From: Streptosporangiaceae bacterium
GTDB taxonomy: Bacteria; Actinomycetota; Actinomycetes; Streptosporangiales; Streptosporangiaceae
Direction of reading: 5' to 3'
Assembly (NCBI GenBank): GCA_019239975.1
Contig: JAFAZE010000139.1
Span: forward strand, 1-43,227
DNA length: 43,227 nt
Both the position numbers and the translations under genes were made by a program. Below, piece after piece: positions 8,825 through 16,014 of the stretch (position 1 is the first letter of the stretch; the number at the start of each line of letters is the position of its first letter). A model generated the notes under the pieces. The model ran no database searches. It was not told the origin of the DNA and worked only from the letters and a program-made list of their open reading frames with translations.

Positions 8825-9658
8825 ATGAGTACCCGTGAGGATTATCCGGCCGGGGTGCCGTGCTGGGTCGACACCAACCAGCCCGACCCGGCGTCGGCTG
8901 CCCGTTTCTACTCGGGGCTGTTCGGCTGGCAGACCCAGGACGTGATGCCGCCCGGCGCGGGCGCTCACTACTACATGGCCCGCATCGACGGCCGCGACGC
9001 AGCGGCGATCTCCTCACTGCCTCCCGGCGCGCCGCCGCAGCCGATGTGGAACACCTATGTCCGTGTCGAGTCCGCCGACGACGCGGCGGCGCGGGTACGC
9101 GAGGCTGGGGGGCGGGTGCTCTCCGAGCCGTTCGACGTGCTCGAGTCGGGGCGGATGGGCGTGTTTGCCGATCCCGAGGGCGCGGTCTTCTGTGTCTGGC
9201 AGCCCGGATCGCACCGCGGTTCGGCGGCGGTCAACGAGCATGGCGCGGTGAACTTCAATAACTTGCACACCGACGATGTCCAGGCCGCCCGGGCCTTCTA
9301 CGGCGCCGTGTTCGGCTGGACCACGATCGACGTCGGCTCGCCGATGTGGGCCCTGCCGGGCTATGGCGACCATCTCGAACAGCTCAACCCCGGCCTGCGC
9401 GCGGGAATGAAGCAGATGGGCGCACCCGACGGCTTCGAAGACGTCGTCGCGACGATCCTGCCCCGCGACGGCGGCCCAGCGCGCTGGAGCGTCACCTTCG
9501 CCGTCGACGACGCCGACGCGACCGCTGCGCGAGCGCGCGAGCTTGGAGGCTCGGTCCTCGCCGAGCCGCAGAATGCGCCATGGGTGCGATTCGCAGTCCT
9601 TGCCGATCCAGCCGGCGCGTCCTTTACCGCCAGCCAGTTCGTGGCGGACAACCGCTAA
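8825..9658 (+). CDS. Two-domain VOC (glyoxalase/bleomycin-resistance fold) protein
   Basis: A 277-residue protein made of two VOC modules. The first (about 8-130) begins PCWVDTNQPDPASAARFYSGLFGW and ends FADPEGAVFCVWQPG; the second (about 138-270) repeats the pattern with FNNLHTDDVQAARAFYGAVFGW and ends VLADPAGASF. This layout matches actinomycete CFP30B-like VOC proteins, which are of unknown substrate; VOC domains bind a metal or small ligand. No membrane or signal segment is seen. The ATG at 8825 follows a -10 box directly, so the mRNA is probably leaderless; GTG 8819 is a less likely start. Its 3' end overlaps the converging hydrolase gene by 35 bases. Confidence 0.88.
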   Translation: MSTREDYPAGVPCWVDTNQPDPASAARFYSGLFGWQTQDVMPPGAGAHYYMARIDGRDAAAISSLPPGAPPQPMWNTYVRVESADDAAARVREAGGRVLSEPFDVLESGRMGVFADPEGAVFCVWQPGSHRGSAAVNEHGAVNFNNLHTDDVQAARAFYGAVFGWTTIDVGSPMWALPGYGDHLEQLNPGLRAGMKQMGAPDGFEDVVATILPRDGGPARWSVTFAVDDADATAARARELGGSVLAEPQNAPWVRFAVLADPAGASFTASQFVADNR

Positions 9659-10553
9659 ACGATCGATCAGCGTACGGACCTGTCGTGGTTCGGCGGTTGC
9701 CCGGACAGCCCGCCGTGTGTGCGATGAGCTCCTTTGCGACAATCGGGATGGCGTGGGCCGGGAGCCGGTGCCCGACGCGGCCGAGCCGGACGAGACGAGC
9801 GTCCGGGATCTCGGCGGCAAGCGCCTCGCCGTTGCCGATCGGGAAGAACGGGTCGTCCTCGCCGTGCAGCACGAGCGTCGGCGCGGTGATCTCGCCGAGC
9901 CGCTCGCGCCAGCGCGGGCCGTGGTCGGCGAAGGCGATGTTGGTCGTCGCGCACTGGACGTCGGTGGTGCGGGCGACCTCGGCCTCGGCGTGAGCCCGGG
10001 CGGAGGATTCGTCAAACGCGCCCGCCCCCGCGAACGTCCTGGCCTGCAGCACGAGGTGGTCGACCGCGGCTCGTTCGTCTGACCAGTCCGGGGCGGGGGC
10101 GTTCATGATCGCTTCCATGACCGCGTCGTGGTGCCCGGGGAGGTCGTCGTCGACCGGGCCGGGCGTGTTCGGCCGGCTGGCGATGAGCGTGAGCGTCGCG
10201 ACCCGCTCGGGGTGGCTGAGGGCGAGCAGCTGGGCGATCCAGCCGCCGGTCGACATCCCGGCGACATGAGCGCGTTCGGTCGCGGTCGCGTCGAGCACGC
10301 CGACCGCGTCGTCGACGAGGTCGGCAAGGGAGTAACCGGGCTCGCCTGGCGGGTACGACTCCGAGCGGCCGGTGTCACGAACGTCGTAACGGATCACTCG
10401 CCGTCCGCCGGCCACGAGCCGCTCGCACAACTCGTCGGGCCAGCTCAGTATCGACGACCCGACCAGCAGCACGGCCGGGTCGCCGGCACCGCCTTGCACC
10501 GCTACGCAGCTCGCTGCTCCGTTAATCATGAAGGTGCGCTCATTCCCTGGCAC
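9624..10553 (-). CDS. Alpha/beta hydrolase (RdmC-like methylesterase type)
   Basis: The GTG at 10553 is preceded by GGAGAGG, giving a 309-residue protein; the longer open frame upstream lacks hydrolase features. The fold markers are in order: strand and oxyanion region (VGSSILSWP), RYDVRDTGRSESYP typical of esterases of the aclacinomycin methylesterase group, nucleophile elbow GMSTGG (Ser101), acid LHGEDDPFFP and histidine GRVGHRLP. It probably cleaves an ester or related bond in a small molecule in the cytoplasm; the substrate cannot be told. The last 35 bases overlap the end of the VOC gene on the other strand, so the two genes converge without a terminator. Confidence 0.88.
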   Translation of the reverse strand: MPGNERTFMINGAASCVAVQGGAGDPAVLLVGSSILSWPDELCERLVAGGRRVIRYDVRDTGRSESYPPGEPGYSLADLVDDAVGVLDATATERAHVAGMSTGGWIAQLLALSHPERVATLTLIASRPNTPGPVDDDLPGHHDAVMEAIMNAPAPDWSDERAAVDHLVLQARTFAGAGAFDESSARAHAEAEVARTTDVQCATTNIAFADHGPRWRERLGEITAPTLVLHGEDDPFFPIGNGEALAAEIPDARLVRLGRVGHRLPAHAIPIVAKELIAHTAGCPGNRRTTTGPYADRSFSGCPPRTGWR

Positions 10554-10620
10554 GCGCCTCTCCTTCCCGGTACGCCGCGCACGGGCGCCTTGAAGCGCTG
10601 ACCTAGCGGGCCGCCCGAAC

Positions 10621-11004
10621 TCATCGGTGGACGAGCAGTCCTGCGCGGCCTGTTTCCGCCCGACATTCCCGAATACCTGAGAACTCATTGCGTGCCCTCA
10701 AGCGCGGCTCGAAGGGGAACCTTCTACGAGAACGGTGCAGCTCAGACCGCGTGCCTGCGCAAGGGCGTCCCGCAAGATCCGGCCGGCGAAGATTCCCGCA
10801 GACGTGCCCTATATGGGGCACCTGATCGACCTCACAGCCAAGATCACGGCAACCGAACCAGAACCCCGCCACCGGCCAGTAGCCAATCTCATTCCCGGCC
10901 CGCGCCCGCCAGGCGTAGCCCATGGCGACCGCGAGGACCACATTCATCACGGCAAGAGAAGCATTCCTCCCGGCCCGGGTCTTCGGGGCGCTGTGCGGCG
11001 TCAC
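10621..11004 (-). CDS. Hypothetical protein, doubtful
   Basis: A frame of 127 residues from GTG 11004, with an internal GTG-ATG after a GGGAGG site that would give a shorter product beginning MNVVLAVAMGYAWRARAG. The N-terminal part has a short hydrophobic helix; the rest is basic, Arg-rich and looks like random high-GC translation. Family is not recognised. It lies between the hydrolase start and the end of the MDR oxidoreductase gene, on the same strand as both. It may be a decayed small membrane protein gene with a frameshift after the WFG segment, or not a gene at all. Confidence 0.2.
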   Translation of the reverse strand: MTPHSAPKTRAGRNASLAVMNVVLAVAMGYAWRARAGNEIGYWPVAGFWFGCRDLGCEVDQVPHIGHVCGNLRRPDLAGRPCAGTRSELHRSRRRFPFEPRLRARNEFSGIRECRAETGRAGLLVHR

Positions 11005-11026
11005 CGGCTCGGTAACAGGGGTCTTC

Positions 11027-12025
11027 TCAGGGCAGCAGGGCCAGTTTGCCGACGGTGGTCCTGGCTTCCAGTTCCGTTAGCGCCTTCGGCCCCTCGGTCA
11101 GCGCATAGGTGGTGGGCTGGCCGGGGCCGAGCACCCCGGCCGCGAGGAGCTCGGACAACTGGCCCATGACCTCGCCGAAGAGCTGCGGTGCGGCCTGGGT
11201 CAGGATGCCGATGTTCAGGCCGGTGACGTGGATCTGGTGCTTGTAGACCAGTTCCCAGTTGGTGATCGCGGCTTCCCCGCCAGCCAAGCCATAGACGACG
11301 ACTCGGCCGGTGACCCGCTTGGTCGCGGCCAGGCTGGCGTCGAGGGCGGCGCCGCCGACCGACTCGAGCACCAGGTCGGCGCCCGCGCCATCGGTCAGCC
11401 GCAGGACGTCGGCGGCGATGTCGGTGCCGCGGGAGTCGATGACGTGGTCGGCGCCCAGCGCCCGCACCACTTCGTGCTTGCCTGGCGAGGCCGTGGCGAT
11501 GACGGTCGCGCCGTAGTGCTTGGCCATCTTCACCGCGGCCTGGCCGGTCCCGCCGGCCGCGGCGTGGATCAGCACGGTCTGCCCAGCGGTGACGCCACCC
11601 AGCGGCTTGAGCGCCGCCAGCGCGGTCGGCCAGTTCACGGCCAGGCCCAGCGCCTGCTCGTCGCCCCAGCCCGTCGGCACCGGCAGCGCGGCGGCCGCGG
11701 GCACCACGATGTACTCGGCGAAGGCGCCACCTTTGATGCTGGTGCCGATGACGTGGGTGCCGGGCTCCAGGTCAGCCACCCCCTCGCCGACGGCGGTGAC
11801 TTCGCCGGCGCCCTCGATGCCCGCCAGATACGGCGGCTGCGGGCCGCCTGCGAACGTGCCGCGGGCCTGCGAGATGTCGACGAAGTTGACGCCGGCGGCG
11901 GTGACCCGGATCAGGACCTCATTCGGGCCTGGGTTCGGTACCGGTGCGCCGGTTATCAGGCGCAAGCCTTGCGGACCGTTCAGAGACGTCTGGAGCAGGG
12001 CGCGCATGGTAATGCGGCTGCTCAT
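11027..12025 (-). CDS. MDR-family quinone oxidoreductase / zinc-independent alcohol dehydrogenase
   Basis: A 332-residue medium-chain dehydrogenase/reductase. The ATG at 12025 has an AAGGAA site about ten bases upstream. The N-terminal GroES-like domain includes VTAAGVNFVDISQARG and the LAGIEGAGEVTAVGEGV motif; the Rossmann domain has the NADPH loop AAAGGTGQAAVKMAK. The cysteines that hold catalytic and structural zinc in classical alcohol dehydrogenases are absent, which places it with quinone oxidoreductase-like enzymes (QOR, PIG3 group). It should reduce an enone or quinone with NADPH in the cytoplasm. It lies downstream of the ECF sigma gene on the same strand, 129 bases away, so co-transcription is possible. 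Confidence 0.9.
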   Translation of the reverse strand: MSSRITMRALLQTSLNGPQGLRLITGAPVPNPGPNEVLIRVTAAGVNFVDISQARGTFAGGPQPPYLAGIEGAGEVTAVGEGVADLEPGTHVIGTSIKGGAFAEYIVVPAAAALPVPTGWGDEQALGLAVNWPTALAALKPLGGVTAGQTVLIHAAAGGTGQAAVKMAKHYGATVIATASPGKHEVVRALGADHVIDSRGTDIAADVLRLTDGAGADLVLESVGGAALDASLAATKRVTGRVVVYGLAGGEAAITNWELVYKHQIHVTGLNIGILTQAAPQLFGEVMGQLSELLAAGVLGPGQPTTYALTEGPKALTELEARTTVGKLALLP

Positions 12026-12154
12026 GCCAGTTTGATTCCTTTCCCGGACTTGCGTGATAGAGGCCGATCTGCCTACACCCAGGAAGACCCGGCGAGATCG
12101 GTAAAGGAATCGCTCAGGACGCCTTGCCCCTCAGGTCAGGCACCGGGAAGCCGG

Positions 12155-13138
12155 CTATGCGTCGCTTGCTTCCGGCATGCCGGGCCGGGACCCGAACAGG
12201 GTGACCAGTCTTGGGTCGCCAAAGGAGGAGATCCGGCGGATGCCCGCGCCGGTGACGGTGAGCACGCAGATTCCGTACGGCTGGTAGTTCCCGTGCTGGC
12301 CGCGGGTGTAGGCCGCTGCGGCAGGCTGCCCGTTGGCGCTGGTGGCCAGCATCCGCCAGTCACCGGAGGATCCCAGGAGGTGATTGCGCAGGAACGGTAC
12401 GCAGGTGTTGCGGCCGGCGAACCAGGTACGCAGCGGTGTCGCCTCCAGGGTGGTGTCCTCTAGCAGGAGCCGCTCCAGTGCGGCGGCGTCGGCATTCTCA
12501 AACGCCGTGATGTACTGGTCGAGAAGTGCGCGGGCTTGCGGCGCGGCCGGCTCGGTGACCTGGCCGTCGGCCAGGGCCAGTTCCCCCAGCCGCGCCCGGG
12601 CGCGCTGCAGCATACTCTTGACCGACGCCGTCGTGGTGCCGGGCATGGCCGCGACCTCGGCGGCGGGAAACGCCAGCACCTCCCGAAGGACCAGCACCGC
12701 CCGCTGCCTCGGCGGAAGATATTGCAGGCTGGCGATGAGCGCCAGCCGCAGTCCCTCGCGCGCCGCAACGATGGCCGCGGGATCGGCCGAATCCGGGATC
12801 ACCATCGTATCCGGCGCCGGCTGCAGCCAGTTCACCTCTGCCCCGGCCTCCTCCAAGTACGCATCAGGATCCGGTTCCGGGTCGGAAATGCCGGACGGCA
12901 GCATTCGCCGACCATGCTTGGCCAGCTCGGTCAGGCACCCATTAGTGGCGATCTGATACAGCCAGGTACGCACCGAGGACCGTCCCTCGAACCCGCCGTA
13001 GGACCGCCAGGCCCGCAGGTATGTCTCCTGGACCAGGTCCTCCGCATCCTGGATCGAGCCGAGCATGCGATAGCAGTGCGCGAGCAGCTCACCCCGGAAC
13101 GGCTCGGTAGCCTCGACGAATCCAGCGCTATCAGGCAC
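12155..13138 (-). CDS. ECF RNA polymerase sigma factor with C-terminal SnoaL-like domain (SigG-like)
   Basis: A 327-residue ECF sigma factor. Region 2 runs from about 14 to 80 ([20 protein letters not shown], then [19 protein letters not shown]); region 4 lies near 140-190 ([18 protein letters not shown], then [12 protein letters not shown]). After it comes a SnoaL/NTF2-like domain ([20 protein letters not shown] to the end), the arrangement seen in Mycobacterium SigG-type factors, where the tail replaces a separate anti-sigma factor and tunes activity. The GTG at 13138 lacks a clear ribosome site. No anti-sigma gene is adjacent. The downstream MDR oxidoreductase gene may be in the same transcript. 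Its stress signal is unknown. Confidence 0.9.
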   Translation of the reverse strand: MPDSAGFVEATEPFRGELLAHCYRMLGSIQDAEDLVQETYLRAWRSYGGFEGRSSVRTWLYQIATNGCLTELAKHGRRMLPSGISDPEPDPDAYLEEAGAEVNWLQPAPDTMVIPDSADPAAIVAAREGLRLALIASLQYLPPRQRAVLVLREVLAFPAAEVAAMPGTTTASVKSMLQRARARLGELALADGQVTEPAAPQARALLDQYITAFENADAAALERLLLEDTTLEATPLRTWFAGRNTCVPFLRNHLLGSSGDWRMLATSANGQPAAAAYTRGQHGNYQPYGICVLTVTGAGIRRISSFGDPRLVTLFGSRPGMPEASDA

Positions 13139-13141
13139 GGC

Positions 13142-13285
13142 TCACACCGCGCGGCCGAGGAAAGCGGTGAGCTGACCGGCCAGTCTGGGATCCAGATCCG
13201 CTGCCCACCAGCGGGCCATGCCGTCGAAGTGATTGCCGAGCGCGAGCGTCCCACGACGCGCACGCAGCCGGCCTGCCCAGATCAC
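13142..13285 (-). pseudogene. Possible C-terminal relic of an unknown gene before the sigma factor
   Basis: One minus-strand frame ends at TGA 13142-13144, six bases before the sigma factor start, and reads as plausible protein for about 48 codons: VIWAGRLRARRGTLALG, NHFDGMARWWAADLDP and RLAGQLTAFLGRAV. Upstream of this the frame is no longer convincing. It may be the tail of a gene once co-transcribed with the sigma factor. Family not recognised. Confidence 0.25.
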
Positions 13286-13630
13286 TGGGCGGGACCTTGG
13301 CCGAGATGGCCAGGATGCCCTGGAAGCCCTGGCCCAATGGGCATTCCATCAGTTGCGACCCTCTCCCGCATGATCCGCCTTCCAGTATGCAGACCTGGCA
13401 GGGGCGGAAAAGGAATCGCTCTGGAACCTTTCGTCTGCAGCAGTGCTCAGCGCGAACTCGTCGGCAGCAGGCGGACGTGCTGGCATCGCCGCCGCCCACC
13501 GCGGCCTGTCGGCCACCGGGCCGCGCTCTTGATGCTTCCGCACCACCAGTACAGCGCGAGACCGCGATGAGCCTCATCGCGGCAGAAGCGTGCGGCTTGA
13601 CACCGGCAAGAATGCGGGGATCATGATGCG
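13286..13630. other. Intergenic region
   Basis: About 345 bases between the sigma factor side and the toxin gene, with only unconvincing short frames on both strands. Nothing supported. Confidence 0.35.
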
Positions 13631-14020
13631 TCACGAGGGTGCTTTCGCAAGTCGAAGCCGCGTGCAGATCCCTCCGGCGTCAAGCTGTCCTGCGGCCACG
13701 GACATGGTTAGATCGAATACTTCGTCGTCGGTCAGGTCGAGGACGTAGCCGTTGATTCGCAAGAACACCACGGTAGCCAGCAGAGCGAGCCGCTTGTTGC
13801 CGTCAACGAGCGCGTGATTGCACGCCAGCGAGTGCATAAGCGCGGCTGCCTTTCCGGCCAGCGCCGGATACGCCTCGTGGCCGAAGAGGCTGGCCTGCGG
13901 GCGGTGACAGGCTGAATCGAGCAGGCCCAGATCCCGGACGGGCCCAGCGTCCAGCGCGGTCACCAGATCCAGCAGATCCTCCAGGCTGAGGTATTCGGTG
14001 CCCGGAGCCAGATCAGTCAC
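13631..14020 (-). CDS. doc: Doc/Fic-type toxin of a type II toxin-antitoxin pair
   Basis: A 129-residue Doc-family protein. The GTG at 14020 shares the bases GTGA with the stop of the upstream antitoxin gene, so the pair is translationally coupled. The signature HALVDGNKRLALL (His69, DGNKR at 73-77) matches the Doc version of the Fic motif; Doc enzymes phosphorylate elongation factor Tu and stop translation. LSLEDLLDLVTAL near the start and the later DLTDDEVFDLTMSVAAG segment are also typical. Length fits the family. The motif is intact, so the toxin is probably functional. Confidence 0.9.
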   Translation of the reverse strand: MTDLAPGTEYLSLEDLLDLVTALDAGPVRDLGLLDSACHRPQASLFGHEAYPALAGKAAALMHSLACNHALVDGNKRLALLATVVFLRINGYVLDLTDDEVFDLTMSVAAGQLDAGGICTRLRLAKAPS

Positions 14021-14217
14021 GCGTGGCCGAGCCTGTCCAGGACCTCGCCCCATCGGCCGAGCATCTCGGCCGTGGCCTTGCGCACGCGATCGGTGTGCGC
14101 GAGTTCGCGGGCGCTGCGCCGGATCGCCCGCAGAGCTGCCTCGTGGAGGGAGACGTGCTCTGCCTCTGCCAAGGCCTTAAGTAGTGCGCTGTCTTCGTCG
14201 TCAAGCCGCAGGTTCAT
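14017..14217 (-). CDS. Ribbon-helix-helix (CopG/Arc-type) antitoxin partner of Doc
   Basis: A 66-residue protein starting at ATG 14217. Its N-terminus MNLRLDDEDSALLKALAEAE followed by VSLHEAALRAIRRSA is a ribbon-helix-helix DNA-binding unit; the C-terminal tail would wrap and neutralise the toxin, as in other Doc partners. It ends in the GTGA overlap with the toxin gene, with the antitoxin first, as usual for type II systems. A TATTGT box lies seven bases before the ATG and a palindrome overlaps it, so a leaderless, self-repressed transcript is likely. A longer frame upstream has no support. Confidence 0.85.
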   Translation of the reverse strand: MNLRLDDEDSALLKALAEAEHVSLHEAALRAIRRSARELAHTDRVRKATAEMLGRWGEVLDRLGHA

Positions 14218-14247
14218 GGCCACGACAATATGGTACCAGAGTGGTAC
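14218..14247 (-). promoter_or_regulatory. Promoter and operator of the Doc toxin-antitoxin operon
   Basis: GTACCA-GAG-TGGTAC at 14233-14247 is a perfect six-base inverted repeat directly upstream of TATTGT (14230 to 14225, minus strand), which lies seven bases before the antitoxin ATG. A ribbon-helix-helix antitoxin bound there would cover the -10 region. The half-site TGGTAC also occurs as a direct repeat at 14231 and 14242. Confidence 0.55.
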
Positions 14248-14698
14248 TACATCGATCCCGGCACGCTCGGCAGTACATGCACTCATCGGCATGAGCGGAA
14301 GCCCAGCCGGGTCCTGCAGCGGTCCTATTGCGCGAGATCGGCCCAATCTGTGTACCTCGGCTGATCAGTGCCGCAAGTCTCATGGCCACGCCGAACGGCG
14401 CCTCCGGGCTGAAGGGAGCAGCACGATGCGTTCCCGCCCGGCCCAGGAGGCTGCCCAAGGTAAGCTTCCAGCATCGGGGACCAGCCGAGAGCCTTTACCA
14501 GGCACAGACATCGGAATGAGCGCGCCGCGGAACTGGCATTACCGTTCGGTCGTGGCCGGTGGCGCATCTAGCTCCAGTTCTCGCATTCGAACCAGAGTTT
14601 ATGTCGAAAAGGCGAATCGCTGATCGCCTGAGGCTTGACATCTTCTCAGTCTTTAGGGATGGATGGATGGATGGATGGTTACGAAACCGCGATGGATG
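14248..14698. repeat. Intergenic region with a GGAT tandem repeat
   Basis: No gene is supported over about 450 bases. At 14657-14676 GGAT is repeated five times in a row, followed by GG; a few bases on, GTTACGAAAC occurs twice around another GATGGATG (14678-14707). Such microsatellite-like runs are rare in this GC-rich DNA and lie just beyond the 3' end of the small gene pair to the right. Confidence 0.5.
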
Positions 14699-14905
14699 TT
14701 ACGAAACGAGACGCCTTTCACGAACGTCGACGTGTAGCCGATGAAGGAATGTCTCGATCCTTGCGCCGGCGAACTCGTCGGGTACATCCAGCTCTTCGAC
14801 GGCGATGCCTGGTCGCTCGACAGGGCGGTCTGCTCCTCGCGGTCCGGCCTCAGCCGCTGCCACGATGCGACCCCCTTCGTCGTAAGCCACAACGATTTTC
14901 GTCAT
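14699..14905 (-). CDS. Small hypothetical protein, second gene of a two-gene operon
   Basis: A 68-residue protein from ATG 14905 with a good ribosome site (GGAGG, seven bases away), 14 bases after the stop of the preceding small gene. It starts MTKIVVAYDEGGRIVAAAEA, has an acidic middle (AVEELDVPDEFAG) and ends in a short helix (IETFLHRLHVDVRERRLVS). The strand-turn-strand start and charge pattern look like a real folded domain rather than random translation. No signal peptide, membrane segment or cysteine is present. I do not recognise the family. Tight spacing to the 14920-15192 gene suggests the two products work together. Confidence 0.6.
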   Translation of the reverse strand: MTKIVVAYDEGGRIVAAAEAGPRGADRPVERPGIAVEELDVPDEFAGARIETFLHRLHVDVRERRLVS

Positions 14906-14919
14906 AACGATGCCTCCGG

Positions 14920-15192
14920 CTAGAAATTTGGCGTTCTGACAGCTGCACGGGTAAAGAAGGTATCGTTATTAGTGTTGTTCTGAACAACGAATGTAAGGGA
15001 TCTCGTACCGGCTGCGTCGGACGAAACAGTCACGGGGCCGGGCAGGGACACGCTGTTATTAGTTCCTTGGACCACTATAGAAACGTCCCAGAAATTGTCA
15101 TCGACTACTCCGCCGCCGAATAGTGTGAAGATGAGCGTCTGGCCGCCCCCGATGAAGTCCGTCGCGATGAAAACGTCAGATTCTACGCTCAT
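14920..15192 (-). CDS. Small beta-rich hypothetical protein, first gene of a two-gene operon
   Basis: A 90-residue protein from ATG 15192, with GGAGGGG seven bases upstream. The sequence alternates strand-forming segments (SDVFIATDFIGGGQTLIFTL, DNFWDVSIVVQG, SLPGPVTVSS, TRSLTFVVQNN, FFTRAAVRTPNF) with Gly, Asn and Ser turns. It lacks cysteine, lysine and a signal peptide, and resembles a small single-domain beta-sandwich. I do not recognise the family. The gene is visibly less GC-rich than its neighbours, with codons such as GTTATT and GAAAAC-type runs, which suggests horizontal transfer. A perfect palindrome lies about 110 bases upstream and the second small gene follows 14 bases downstream. 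Confidence 0.65.
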   Translation of the reverse strand: MSVESDVFIATDFIGGGQTLIFTLFGGGVVDDNFWDVSIVVQGTNNSVSLPGPVTVSSDAAGTRSLTFVVQNNTNNDTFFTRAAVRTPNF

Positions 15193-15300
15193 AGTCCACC
15201 CCTCCTGTCGGCACACAGGGGAAAGTGGGAAAGCTGCCACATGAGCGGATCCCGATCTTACCCCCAGTGAGGAACGTCGCGGGCTGCGATAGCTGGTCAT

Positions 15301-15314
15301 GTGACCTTGGTCAC
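15301..15314. promoter_or_regulatory. Perfect palindrome GTGACC-TT-GGTCAC, candidate operator
   Basis: Six-base arms with a two-base spacer, upstream of the small two-gene operon. On the minus strand a TTGACC hexamer lies farther out at about 15359-15354, followed after 17 bases by TAGGAA, a weak promoter candidate. The palindrome would sit just downstream of it, a normal place for a repressor site. Confidence 0.4.
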
Positions 15315-16001
15315 GCGCCGCCTATCTGCATTCCTAACATCGTAGGATGTAGAGGTCAAGGGGTATGACGATAAAAGCTACTCTGGTTGTTCAGAGGGAT
15401 TGCCTGCATTCTATGTTTTTCTAGTTACGTCAGCTGTATGCTGTGATTTAGTGCCGCGTGGCTGCGCAATTCGGGTCGGCTCCTGGTGCACATGAGGCTG
15501 AAGAACGGGGAGGCGGGCGGGTGTTCGCCGATGGCCTGACGCCAGCCTGTATGCAAGCGGCTGCTGACGTCAGCTCGGCACAACGGGCGCTCACCCCTTC
15601 GCGGGCGCCGCGCCAATCGGCTCGATGACAACAGCGCCGTCGTCGCGACCTAGTGCCTTAGCAGGTCACGTTTGCCCTGCTTGAGGCTCAAGGTATCGAG
15701 GAAACCGCATCCCGCTGGGCTGCGGGGACGGGCAGTGCAGCTGGTGTTCGGGGTACGGGCGGAGACGGGCAGCGAGCGCGGCTCGATCGCCCGGGCCGGC
15801 AGGCAGCCCGGCATAAACACCGGGACACTCCAGGCCGCATCGGGCGACCGGCCGACGATGTGAATCGGGTGGGTGAGGGAGGCGGCACGGTTCGTTCGGG
15901 ATGGATGAAGGACGCCAACCTGGCGGGGACGGTCCGTTTCGGAACGGCCTGCACGGGCTGCGGCGCGGCCATCCTCGACCTGGGTGACCTGAGGACGGCC
16001 T
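15315..16001. other. Long intergenic region, AT-richer at its left end
   Basis: About 690 bases without a supported gene. The left part (about 15340-15450) is clearly poorer in GC than the rest of the window. A CTTGAG-G-CTCAAG inverted repeat is present near 15680-15692. Short frames on both strands in the right part have no recognisable content. It separates the small operon (minus) from the beta-propeller gene (plus), so it must hold both promoters. Confidence 0.4.
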
Positions 16002-16014
16002 TAGGCTGCAGGCC
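16002..16014 (+). promoter_or_regulatory. -10 element TAGGCT seven bases before ATG (leaderless start)
   Basis: TAGGCT at 16002-16007 precedes ATG 16015 by seven bases; the bases between contain no proper Shine-Dalgarno site. The transcript probably starts at the ATG. Confidence 0.5.

Noticed and set aside
13131..13634. A 167-codon minus-strand frame before the sigma factor
   Set aside because: Cys/Arg-rich, without domain features, and its end overlaps the sigma start; only the short relic in another frame looks protein-like.
14657..14678. The GGAT repeat as part of a CRISPR-like array
   Set aside because: Units are four bases long and contiguous, without spacers.
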